Below are positions 25,898 through 33,515 of a DNA stretch of 50,718 nucleotides, one piece after another. Positions within the stretch are counted from its first letter, which is position 1; the number at the start of each line of letters is the position of its first letter. Source of the DNA: Streptomyces panaciradicis (GTDB lineage: Bacteria; Actinomycetota; Actinomycetes; Streptomycetales; Streptomycetaceae). Below the pieces are notes generated by a model. The model did no database searches. It saw only the letters and a list, made by a program, of their open reading frames with translations, and was not told the origin of the DNA. The stretch covers positions 1 through 50,718 of the forward strand of contig NZ_JAMGBF010000089.1 of NCBI RefSeq assembly GCF_023516615.1, read 5' to 3'. The translations under genes and the position numbers were made by a program.

Positions 25898-26928
25898 GAG
25901 GCGGCTCCGAAGGTCAGAGGGAGGTTGTCGATCAGCCGGGTCGTGCCGACCCGGGCGGCGACGGCGAGGACCGCCTCGCCGGTGAAGTCGTCCCCGATCT
26001 CGGTGAAGTCGGCGGGGTCGACCAGGGCGAGGTAGTCCAGCTGGAGGGGCGGCGTGAGCCGCGCGGCGTCGTCGAGGACCTGGCGGGCGGCGGCGCGTAC
26101 GGCGGAGGGGGCGCCGTGGAAGGTGCGGCGCGCGGCGTCCTCGCCCGGGGCCGTGGCCGGGCGGGACTTGGCGACGGCGTGGGCGTCGGCGGCCGCGCGG
26201 GACTCGCCGAGGGCGCTGAGGGCTTCGGCGCGCGCGTGCGTGGCGGGTGCCGCCAGCGCCCGTGCGCGCAGCGCCTCCTGTGCCGCGTGCCGGTCGCGCC
26301 CGGCGAACAGCGCGCGGGAGAGGTTCAGCGCCGTGCGCCGTTCGGCGGGCGAGAGGTAGCGGTTGCGGCTGGAGAGGGCGAGGCCGTCCTCCTCGCGCAC
26401 CGTGGGGACGCCGACGATCTCGACGCCGAAGTTCAGGTCGCGCGCCATGCGGCGGATCAGGGCGAGCTGCTGGGCGTCCTTCTGCCCGTACAGGGCGACG
26501 TCCGGGCGGGTGAGGTGCAGCAGCTTGGCGACGACGGTGAGCATGCCGTCGAAGTGGCCGGGGCGGGAGGCGCCCTCCAGGCGCTCCCCCATCGGGCCGG
26601 CGCTGACGCGCACCTGGGGCTCGCCGCCCGGGTAGACCTCGTCCACGGAGGGCGCGAACACGACGTCCGCGCCGGACAGTCCGGCGAGCTTCACGTCGGC
26701 GTCCAGGGTGCGCGGATAGCGGTCGAGGTCCTCGCCCGCGCCGAACTGCAGGGGGTTCACGAAGACGGTGACGACGACCTCGCCGTCCGGACCGGCGATC
26801 TCCCGGGCGGTGCGGATCAAGGTGGCGTGCCCCTCGTGCAGGGCGCCCATGGTCATCACGACGGCGCGACGGCCGGTACGCGCGCGTGCGTGGAGCTCTT
26901 CGGCGGTGCGCAGCAGGGTGGTGGTCAT
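25894..26928 (-). CDS. panC: Pantothenate synthetase PanC, with a lineage-specific insertion
   Basis: Joins pantoate and beta-alanine using ATP. 344 residues against about 280-310 for most family members. The HIGH-like motif is GALHEGH (28-34), the KMSKS-like region is LALSSRNRYLS (183-193), and VALYGQKDAQQ is the nucleotide-binding stretch. Residues of about 222-273 are an Ala/Arg/His/Ser-rich insertion placed between the two halves of the C-terminal domain. GGAG lies 7 bases before the ATG, and ATGA overlaps the DUF2520 gene upstream. panB and panD are not here. Confidence 0.95.
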   Translation of the reverse strand: MTTTLLRTAEELHARARTGRRAVVMTMGALHEGHATLIRTAREIAGPDGEVVVTVFVNPLQFGAGEDLDRYPRTLDADVKLAGLSGADVVFAPSVDEVYPGGEPQVRVSAGPMGERLEGASRPGHFDGMLTVVAKLLHLTRPDVALYGQKDAQQLALIRRMARDLNFGVEIVGVPTVREEDGLALSSRNRYLSPAERRTALNLSRALFAGRDRHAAQEALRARALAAPATHARAEALSALGESRAAADAHAVAKSRPATAPGEDAARRTFHGAPSAVRAAARQVLDDAARLTPPLQLDYLALVDPADFTEIGDDFTGEAVLAVAARVGTTRLIDNLPLTFGAAS

Positions 26929-27854
26929 CGGGCGTCTCCCTCCGCGCCGTCGGTGCCGGTCGCGAGGACGCCGAGGAGGTCCTCGGCGAGTTCCGGCTTG
27001 AGCAGGCCGTGGGCGAGCGCCCGGTCGGCGGTCGCGCGGGCCATCGCCAGATAGCCGGCGACGGTCTGGGGGGCGTGCTTGCGCAGCTCCGTGACGTGGG
27101 CGGCGACCGTGCCGGCGTCTCCGCGCGCGACCGGGCCGGTCAGGGCCGCGTCGCCGGAGCGCAGGGCGTTGTCGAGGGCGGCGCCGAGCAGCGGGCCGAG
27201 CATCCGGTCGGGGGCCGAGACGCCTGCCTCGCGCAGCAGCTCCATGGACTGGGCGACCAGCGTGACCAGGTGGTTGGCGCCCAGGGCGAGCGCCGCGTGG
27301 TACAGCGGGCGCCTCTCCTCGGCGATCCACTCCGGTTCGCCGCCCATCTCGATGACGAGAGCCTCGGCGGCCAGCCGCAGCTCCTGCGGCGCGGTGACCC
27401 CGAAGGAGCATCCGGCGAGCCGCTGGACGTCGACGGGGGTGCCGGTGAACGTCATCGCCGGGTGCAGGGCCAGCGGCAGCGCGCCCGCGCGCAGGGCGGG
27501 GTCCAGCACCTTCGCGCCGTAGCGCCCGGAGGTGTGCACGAGCAGTTGTCCGGGGCGGACGGCCCCGGTCTCGGCGAGGCCCTCGACCAGGCCGGGCAGG
27601 GCGTCGTCCGGGACGGTCAGCAGGACCAGGTCGGCGCGCTGCAGCACCTCGGCGGGCGGGACGACGGGCACGTCGGGCAGCATCTCGGCGGCACGCCGGC
27701 GAGAGGCGTCGGAGACCCCGGACACGGCGACCGGGCGGTGCCCGGCCAGCTGGAGGGACGCGGCGAGTGCCGGACCCACACGCCCGGCGCCGACGACGCC
27801 GACGGTGAGCCGCGCGGGGCGGTCCCTGGGGTCTGGCTGTTGGCTTGTACTCAC
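26925..27854 (-). CDS. Rossmann-fold / DUF2520 protein
   Basis: 309 residues. NADP-binding front (LTVGVVGAGRVGPALAASLQLAGHRPVAVSG, about 17-47) and a C-terminal helical DUF2520 part (about 165-300, HPAMTFTGTPVDVQRLAGCSFGV, HLVTLVAQSMELL). It resembles ketopantoate reductase in layout, and lies directly upstream of panC in many actinobacteria, so a role in pantoate supply is possible but unproven. GTG start with GAAGG upstream. First gene of the cofactor operon. Confidence 0.9.
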   Translation of the reverse strand: MSTSQQPDPRDRPARLTVGVVGAGRVGPALAASLQLAGHRPVAVSGVSDASRRRAAEMLPDVPVVPPAEVLQRADLVLLTVPDDALPGLVEGLAETGAVRPGQLLVHTSGRYGAKVLDPALRAGALPLALHPAMTFTGTPVDVQRLAGCSFGVTAPQELRLAAEALVIEMGGEPEWIAEERRPLYHAALALGANHLVTLVAQSMELLREAGVSAPDRMLGPLLGAALDNALRSGDAALTGPVARGDAGTVAAHVTELRKHAPQTVAGYLAMARATADRALAHGLLKPELAEDLLGVLATGTDGAEGDAR

Positions 27855-27940
27855 GCGACGGCGGCCTTCCCGTTCCAGTCCGCTCCGGGTACCGGACGAT
27901 TTCTCGTCATGTTAACGCGATCGGTTCCAGGGGCGTCCGG

Positions 27941-27961
27941 TTGTCCACAGGCTGTGGGTTA
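27941..27961. promoter_or_regulatory. DnaA-box-like inverted pair
   Basis: TTGTCCACA at 27941-27949 is the preferred Streptomyces DnaA box. CCACAG-g-CTGTGG makes an inverted repeat, and the second half (TAACCCACA read on the minus strand) is a weaker box. It lies 92 bases before the lyase start. A single pair is not an origin. Confidence 0.4.
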
Positions 27962-28040
27962 TCGCACGTTGTTCGCATCGCTCGAACGCCGGTGGAAATC
28001 GGGGTGCTCGCAGCGAGCGGCGGCGGGCATGATCCGGGTC

Positions 28041-29273
28041 ATGAGCGATGCGGTGGAGCAGGACGGGCAGGCAGCGGAGCCGGTGTCCGAGGACGAGCGG
28101 GGCAGGCGCCGGCGTGCACGGCGCGTCAGCGCGTTGCGGGGCGCGCGGCGCGTGCTCGGGCGCCCCGGCCATCTGGGCACGCTCCGGGAGCGCCTGGCGC
28201 TGCTGGACGGCGTGGGCGACGTCCACGACCTCGACCAGCCGTCGGACGTCTACGGCGACGGCGTCGTGGAGACCCTGGAGACGAAGGTCGCCGGGCTGCT
28301 CGGCACGGAGGCCGCCGCGTTCTTCCCGACGGGCACGATGGCCCAGCAGGTGGCCCTGCGCTGCTGGGCGGGCCGCACCGGGGACCGGACGGTCGCCCTG
28401 CACGCCCTCGCCCACCCCGAGGTGCACGAACGCGACGCGTTCAGCCGGGTCAGCGGACTGCGCCCGATGCGCCTGACGAGCGAACCGCGGCTGCCCACCG
28501 CCGGCGAGGTGCGCGACTTCGAGGAGCCCTTCGGGGCGCTGATGCTCGAACTGCCCCTCAGGGACGCCGGTTTCGTGCTGCCCTCCTGGGAGGAGCTCAC
28601 CGCGGTCGTGGACGCCGCGCGCGAGCGCGACGCGGTGGTGCACTTCGACGGCGCGCGCCTGTGGGAGACCACCACGCACTTCGGCCGCCCCCTGCACGAG
28701 ATCGCGTCCCTCGCCGACAGCGTCTACGTGTCGTTCTACAAGTCCCTCGGCGGCTACGGCGGTGCCGCCCTCGCCGGCCCGAAGCCGCTGATCGACGAGG
28801 CGAAGGCCTGGCGGCACCGCTACGGCGGCCAGGTCTTCCAGCAGTTCCCGACCGCGCTGTCGGCCCTCGCCGGGCTGGAGCGCGAACTGCCCCGGCTGCC
28901 CGCGTACGTCGCCCACGCGCGCGTGGTGGCCGCCGCGCTCCGCGAGGGGTTCGCGGCGGCGGGGGTGCCGTGGGCGCGCGTGCACCCCGGCACCCCGCAC
29001 ACGCACGAGTTCCAGGTCTGGCTGCCGTACGACGTCGACGTGCTCTCGGAGGCGGCGATCCGGCAGGGCGAGGAGACGAAGACCGTTCTCTTCGCGAACG
29101 GCTGGGCCGAGAAGGGCCCGGGTGTCGCCGCCACCGAGGTGAGCGTGCGCGCCGAGGCCCTGGAGTGGACGGCCGACGACGTACGGGCGGCGGTCGCGGA
29201 GTTCGTCTCCCGCCTCACCGAGGAGGCCGGCGCGGCGGGAGAGGCCGGTACGACCGCGGGCGTCAGCAGCTAG
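28041..29273 (+). CDS. PLP-dependent threonine-aldolase / beta-eliminating lyase family protein
   Basis: 410 residues, fold type I aminotransferase-like. The PLP lysine is in VSFYKSLGGYGGAAL, the Asp that holds the pyridine nitrogen is in VVHFDGARLWE, and FFPTGTMAQQVALRCWAG is the cofactor phosphate region. Family members split L-threonine or L-allo-threonine into glycine and acetaldehyde; the first 60 residues (Arg-rich) are extra. I chose the ATG at 28041 since CATGAT ends 7 bases before it, a leaderless pattern; an ATG at 28029 is inside that hexamer. The 3' end overlaps a convergent small gene by 11 bases. Confidence 0.88.
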   Translation: MSDAVEQDGQAAEPVSEDERGRRRRARRVSALRGARRVLGRPGHLGTLRERLALLDGVGDVHDLDQPSDVYGDGVVETLETKVAGLLGTEAAAFFPTGTMAQQVALRCWAGRTGDRTVALHALAHPEVHERDAFSRVSGLRPMRLTSEPRLPTAGEVRDFEEPFGALMLELPLRDAGFVLPSWEELTAVVDAARERDAVVHFDGARLWETTTHFGRPLHEIASLADSVYVSFYKSLGGYGGAALAGPKPLIDEAKAWRHRYGGQVFQQFPTALSALAGLERELPRLPAYVAHARVVAAALREGFAAAGVPWARVHPGTPHTHEFQVWLPYDVDVLSEAAIRQGEETKTVLFANGWAEKGPGVAATEVSVRAEALEWTADDVRAAVAEFVSRLTEEAGAAGEAGTTAGVSS

Positions 29274-29478
29274 AGCGCCGGCGCCGATGCAGCCACCGGC
29301 CCAGTGCGAGCCGTATCGGCCCGTGGGCCGGGCGCCCGGCGACGACCGCGCGGAACTCGCGCTGGTCGCGCCACTCGCGCACGACCTGCCAGTCGTTCGC
29401 GCCCGGCGCGGGCGGGGCGGGCTCGCCGGCCTGCCCGGCACGGTAGGCGTCGAGGAAGTACTGCTGGGTGATGCTCAT
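29263..29478 (-). CDS. Small conserved basic protein
   Basis: 71 residues (SITQQYFLDAYRAGQAGEPAPPAPG, then DWQVVREWRDQREFRAVVAG and RWLHRRRRSSC). I do not know a function. The composition is protein-like and GAGAGGG lies 10 bases before the ATG. It is divergent from the ArsR gene, and the 25-bp palindrome at 29575-29599 lies between the two, so the ArsR protein may control it. Overlaps the end of the lyase gene by 11 bases. Confidence 0.6.
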   Translation of the reverse strand: MSITQQYFLDAYRAGQAGEPAPPAPGANDWQVVREWRDQREFRAVVAGRPAHGPIRLALGRWLHRRRRSSC

Positions 29479-29574
29479 GGCCGATGGCCCTCTCGGGACG
29501 TGGAGACGAGGATTCGTGGGCTCCGCGGCTGCCCCGGAGTCCCAAGGCTGCGCCGCGCCGGCCGGGAAGTCGTG

Positions 29575-29599
29575 CCGATTGACGGGCGCCGTCAATCGG
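29575..29599. promoter_or_regulatory. Perfect 25-bp palindrome, probable ArsR operator
   Basis: CCGATTGACGG, three bases (GCG), CCGTCAATCGG. The 11-bp arms are perfect. ATTGAC...GTCAAT is a typical ArsR/SmtB operator shape. It ends 9 bases before the TTGTCAGTG box of the ArsR gene, so a bound repressor would cover the upstream promoter region on both sides. Confidence 0.65.
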
Positions 29600-29607
29600 G
29601 GTCGGCG

Positions 29608-29630
29608 TTGTCAGTGGCGGGGTGCACCAT
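29608..29630 (+). promoter_or_regulatory. PafBC-type promoter of the ArsR gene
   Basis: TTGTCAGTG (29608-29616), 8 bases, CACCAT (29625-29630), 6 bases, ATG at 29637. The same layout, including CACCAT, occurs before the AraC gene on the other strand at 11543. Confidence 0.6.
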
Positions 29631-29636
29631 GAGGTC

Positions 29637-30737
29637 ATGAGCGTGCGCATCGACATCGCGGGGCTGCGGCCGGAGAGGGTCGCCGTCGTCCCCTCACCCC
29701 TGGCCGAGCTCTGCATGGCGCTGCACGCGCTGTCCGAGCCGGGCCACCACCCCGGGCTGCAGGGCTGGGTGACCGGCGTGACCGCCCGGCTGGACTCGCA
29801 CCTGGCCGACCGGTTGTGCGAGGCCGACTTCCTGTGGCGGACGACGTTCGCGGATCTCTTCCTGCCGTACGCGGGCATTCCGGGCGCGCTGCCCGGCGCG
29901 ACCCTCGCCGAGGAACTGGACCTGCTGGACAAGCTGTCCGACGAGCAGTTCGTGGACGCGGCACTGGAGTTCTCCTGCGCCCTCCCCTACGGCCTGCCGG
30001 GCCCCGGACCGCTCTCCGACGCCGACCTGCGCCGCCGCGCCCTGGACCTGGCCGCCGCGCGCGGTCCGCGGCAACTGCGGTTCGGCGAACGGCTGCTGAG
30101 CGACCCGCCCCGCATCCGGGCCTGGCTCAGGCAGTTCCTGCGGGACTGCGACGAGGCGTTCTTCGCGGAGACCTGGTCCCGGCTGCGCCACCAACTCGCC
30201 GCCGACGCCCGCCACAAGACGGAGCTGCTGCGCCGCAGGGGGCTGACCGAGGCGCTCACGTCGGTGTCGCCCGCCGTCACCGTGGACGAGACGGCCGGCG
30301 TGATCACGATCGACAAACTGGGCAGCGGCCGCACCGCCACGGCGGGCCGCGACCTTCTCCTGGTGCCGACGAGCCTGGGCTGGCCGCACCTGATGGTCCT
30401 GCACCGCTACGGCTGGCAGCCGGTGCTCCACTACCCGGTCGGCTCCCCCGAGCTCGCCGCCCCGCCCTCGGTGGAGCAGCTCACCCTGCGGATGACCGCG
30501 CTGTCCCACCCGGTGCGGATGAGACTGTGCCGCAGCCTCGCCCGCAGCGCGTTCACGACGAGCGAGCTGGCGCAGATCCACGGCATGACCGCCCCCGAGA
30601 TATCCCGGCACCTGGGCGTCCTGAAGAAGGCGGGACTGATCACCACCCGCCGCCGCGGACGGTACGTCCAGCACCAGCTGGACGTGACGGTGGTGGCCCG
30701 CCTGGGCAGCGACTTCCTGGAAGGCGTCCTCAGGTAG
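29637..30737 (+). CDS. ArsR/SmtB-type regulator with a large N-terminal domain
   Basis: 366 residues. The winged-helix ArsR domain is at the C-terminus (about 280-362: LSHPVRMRLCRSLARSAFTTSELAQIHGMTAPEISRHLGVLKKAGLITTRRRGRYVQHQLD). No cysteine cluster for metal binding is seen there. The 270-residue N-terminal domain (possibly the DUF5937 family, from memory) probably binds the signal. The start is fixed by the promoter: CACCAT ends 6 bases upstream and there is no Shine-Dalgarno. Divergent from the small gene at 29478. Confidence 0.88.
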   Translation: MSVRIDIAGLRPERVAVVPSPLAELCMALHALSEPGHHPGLQGWVTGVTARLDSHLADRLCEADFLWRTTFADLFLPYAGIPGALPGATLAEELDLLDKLSDEQFVDAALEFSCALPYGLPGPGPLSDADLRRRALDLAAARGPRQLRFGERLLSDPPRIRAWLRQFLRDCDEAFFAETWSRLRHQLAADARHKTELLRRRGLTEALTSVSPAVTVDETAGVITIDKLGSGRTATAGRDLLLVPTSLGWPHLMVLHRYGWQPVLHYPVGSPELAAPPSVEQLTLRMTALSHPVRMRLCRSLARSAFTTSELAQIHGMTAPEISRHLGVLKKAGLITTRRRGRYVQHQLDVTVVARLGSDFLEGVLR

Positions 30738-30765
30738 CGCGTGGGCCGGGCGCCCGCGCGGCCGG

Positions 30766-31398
30766 TCAGTCGAACCGGATGTGCCGGACGCCCACCCGGG
30801 CCTGCCGCAGCCGGGTACGCAGCGCGCCCTCGTTGTTGGGGCGCAGCGTCAGCCCGGCGAGCACGGCGATCCGGTCCGCCGTCTTCGGGACGGTCGAGTG
30901 GTCCGTCCACAGGTGCTCGGCGAACTCCGGTTCCCGCAAACGCTCCAGACAGTGGTCGAGCCGCCGCACGGCCCAGCTCTCCCGCCCCGGGCCGGCGCCC
31001 TTTCCGCCGACGAACCGAAGGACATGCCCCAGGCCGCGCTCACGCAGCCGCTTCAGGACGGTCTCGCGCTGGGCCAGCAGCGTGAAGTGACGTACGTCGT
31101 GGCCGAGTTCGCGCAACCGTCCCACGGTCTCCTCGAAGCAGCCGGAGTCCGTGACCGTCATGGGAGCGATGACGACGCCCTCGTGCTGGGTCAGGGCGAG
31201 GTCCAGCACCTCCACCACGCCCTGCCGCCAGGCCGCCAAGTCCTGGAAATCACCGCGCAGTTCGGGTGGCAGCATCCGGCGCAGACCGAAACCGGCGTGC
31301 TCCGGGTCGCAGATGACGCTGCCCCGCAGGCGCCGCTGGATCTCGTGCGCGGTCTGGGTCTTGCCGCCCCCGAAAGGGCCGTTGATCCACAGGAGCAT
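30766..31398 (-). CDS. TmrB-like ATP-binding protein (tunicamycin-resistance family)
   Basis: 210 residues. The P-loop is WINGPFGGGKTQTAHEI (4-20). The sequence follows Bacillus subtilis TmrB along its length as I recall it: DPEHAGFGLRRMLP, DFQDLAAWR, VIAPMTVTD, RHFTLLAQRETVLKRLR, SWAVRRLDHCLERL and the end VGVRHIRFD (TmrB ends in LNHIRIK). TmrB confers tunicamycin resistance, thought to act by binding the drug. Streptomyces make tunicamycin and related nucleosides, so self-protection or a housekeeping role are both possible. TAGGGT ends 6 bases before the ATG (leaderless). Confidence 0.8.
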   Translation of the reverse strand: MLLWINGPFGGGKTQTAHEIQRRLRGSVICDPEHAGFGLRRMLPPELRGDFQDLAAWRQGVVEVLDLALTQHEGVVIAPMTVTDSGCFEETVGRLRELGHDVRHFTLLAQRETVLKRLRERGLGHVLRFVGGKGAGPGRESWAVRRLDHCLERLREPEFAEHLWTDHSTVPKTADRIAVLAGLTLRPNNEGALRTRLRQARVGVRHIRFD

Positions 31399-31447
31399 GC
31401 GCAGACCCTAGTGGCCTCCGGTCACGCGGGGATCACACTCCCGTGGA

Positions 31448-32119
31448 TCACCCGTGCCCACCCGCGCGCACCAGCCCCGTCTCGTACGCCAGCACCACCA
31501 CCTGCACCCGGTCCCTGAGCCCCAACTTGGTCAGGATGCGGCCGACGTGGGTCTTCACCGTCGCCTCGGACAGCACGAGCCGGGCCGCGATCTCGCCGTT
31601 CGACAGACCCTGCGCGACCAGCACCATCACCTCGCGCTCGCGCTCGGTGAGCCGCTCCAGCTCCTTGTGCTGGGGCTCCTTGCCGGCGCTCGGCAGCATC
31701 GGCGCGAACCGGTCGAGCAGCCGGCGCGTGGTCGACGGCGCCACCACCGCGTCCCCGCTGTGCACGGCACGGATGGCGTGCAGGAGCTCACCGGGCGGCA
31801 CGTCCTTGAGCATGAACCCGGAGGCGCCCGCCTTCAGCCCGGAGAAGGCGTACTCGTCGAGGTCGAACGTCGTCAGGATCAGCACCTTCGGCGGGTCCTC
31901 GTCCTGACAGATGCGCCGGGTGGTCTCCACACCGTCGAGCTTGGGCATGCGGACGTCCATCAGGACGACGTCCACGTCGGTCGAACGCAGCACCTGAAGG
32001 GCCTCCACGCCGTCCCCCGCCTCCGCGACGACCTCCATGTCCGGCTGCGCGGCGAGCACCATCCGGAACCCGGTGCGCAGCAGCACCTGGTCGTCGACGA
32101 GCATCACGCGGATCGTCAT
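31448..32119 (-). CDS. Response regulator, NarL/FixJ (LuxR-HTH) family
   Basis: 223 residues. Receiver domain 3-120: DD at 9-10, phosphoacceptor D55 (VVLMDVRMPK), and the Lys in FMLKDVPPGELL. The LuxR HTH is near 150-215 (LTEREREVMVLVAQGLSNGEIAARLVLSEATVKTHVGRILTKLGLRDRVQ). It follows its kinase gene by 75 bases on the same strand. Target genes are unknown; this type commonly controls transporters or membrane-lipid genes. Confidence 0.95.
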   Translation of the reverse strand: MTIRVMLVDDQVLLRTGFRMVLAAQPDMEVVAEAGDGVEALQVLRSTDVDVVLMDVRMPKLDGVETTRRICQDEDPPKVLILTTFDLDEYAFSGLKAGASGFMLKDVPPGELLHAIRAVHSGDAVVAPSTTRRLLDRFAPMLPSAGKEPQHKELERLTEREREVMVLVAQGLSNGEIAARLVLSEATVKTHVGRILTKLGLRDRVQVVVLAYETGLVRAGGHG

Positions 32120-32194
32120 CGGGGCCTCTTCCGTTCGCTTCGGCTGGGTCGTTCCATGGGCATTGCAGGTGTCACCGGTGTACGCACGCGCAGC

Positions 32195-33397
32195 TCAGTG
32201 CGCGGACTTCAGGGGCAGCAGCGCACTGATGCGGAATCCGCCGCCCGGGCGCGGGCCCGCGTCCAGGGTGCCGCCGACCATACCGACCCGCTCGCGCATC
32301 CCGATCAGGCCGTGCCCCTGTCCGTCGGCGCCGCCCTCCTCGTACAGCTCGTGCGGGGCGCCCTTGCCGTCGTCCTCGACGAGCAGCCCCAGGCCGTCGT
32401 CGAAGTACACCAGCCGCACGCTCGCGCCCGCGTTGGGCCCGCCGTGCTTACGGGTGTTGGTCAGTGCCTCCTGGACGATGCGGTACGCGGTCAGCTCGAC
32501 GCCGCTGGGCAGCGGGCGCGGGGTGCCCTCGACCTTGAAGTCGACGGGCAGGCCCGAGGTGCGGCACTGCTCGATCAGCTCGTCGATCTGCTCGACGTCG
32601 GGCTGCGGCACGTACTCGCCGACCTCCTTGTGCTCGCCGGTGCGCAGCACGCCCAGCAGGCGGCGCATCTCGGCGAGCGCCTGGCGACCGGTGGAGGAGA
32701 TGGTCTCCAGGGCCTTCTTGGCCTGGTCGGGGGCGGTGTCGAGGACGTAGGCGGCGCCGTCGGCCTGCACCACCATCACCGACACGTTGTGCGCGACCAC
32801 GTCGTGCAGCTCGCGCGCGATCCGGGCGCGTTCGGCCGCCACCGCGACCTTGGACTGCGCCTCGCGCTCCTTCTCCAGCCGGGCGTTGCGCTCCTCCAGC
32901 TGCGCGAAGTAGGCGCGCCGGGTGCGGATGGAGTCGCCGAGCACCCAGGCCAGCGCGAACGGCACCGTCTGGAAGATCACCACCGCCACATGGCCCAGGG
33001 AGCTGGAGTTCTCCACGGGCCAGCGGATCTCCGCCGCGGTCGCGGCCGACAGGCCGACGGCCAGCGCGATGCGGGAGGCCCAGCGGGCGCCCATCACGGC
33101 CACCGTGTAGACGATCACCAGCATCGCGAAGTCGGCGGGCAGCGTCGCGACGTCCAGCGCGAGCTGGGCCACGCCGAGGCCGATGGTCAGCAGCAGCATC
33201 TTCTCCGGCATCCGCCGCCGCAGGGCGATCACCAGGCACAGCAGCAGCGAGATCGGAACGATCAGCGCCAGCGACGTCGTGCCCCGGGTGTCCGGATGGC
33301 TGACCCCGCTGACCAGCGAGATCCCGAACAGGAAGACCGCCCAGAAGGTGTCGACCCCGGTCGGGTGTCTGCGGAGGAAGTCATAGAGGCGCTGCAC
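32195..33397 (-). CDS. Sensor histidine kinase, HisKA_3 type
   Basis: 400 residues. Four to five membrane helices in residues 15-155, with short loops, so the signal is probably in or near the membrane. A coiled coil (165-190) leads to the phosphoacceptor H198 (RARIARELHDVVAHN). The ATPase domain has a degenerate G2 box (GADGQGHGLIGMRERV). Start is the GTG at 33397: TACGCT ends 7 bases upstream and there is no ribosome site. It is the partner of the regulator downstream. Divergent from the methyltransferase gene at 33516. Confidence 0.93.
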   Translation of the reverse strand: MQRLYDFLRRHPTGVDTFWAVFLFGISLVSGVSHPDTRGTTSLALIVPISLLLCLVIALRRRMPEKMLLLTIGLGVAQLALDVATLPADFAMLVIVYTVAVMGARWASRIALAVGLSAATAAEIRWPVENSSSLGHVAVVIFQTVPFALAWVLGDSIRTRRAYFAQLEERNARLEKEREAQSKVAVAAERARIARELHDVVAHNVSVMVVQADGAAYVLDTAPDQAKKALETISSTGRQALAEMRRLLGVLRTGEHKEVGEYVPQPDVEQIDELIEQCRTSGLPVDFKVEGTPRPLPSGVELTAYRIVQEALTNTRKHGGPNAGASVRLVYFDDGLGLLVEDDGKGAPHELYEEGGADGQGHGLIGMRERVGMVGGTLDAGPRPGGGFRISALLPLKSAH

Positions 33398-33515
33398 GTA
33401 ACCCAGCGTAGGGAAGCGAGATGCGTGCAGGGGTCAACCGGAGGGCCGATCCGCGCCGGGCGCGCATACTCCGCAAGGTGGAGGCCCCGTTCGCCTGTGC
33501 GCTTAGCCTGGGCCG

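Noticed and set aside
27941..27961. Replication origin
   Set aside because: One pair of DnaA boxes only, no dnaA or dnaN gene, and no AT-rich cluster. Streptomyces oriC has many boxes.
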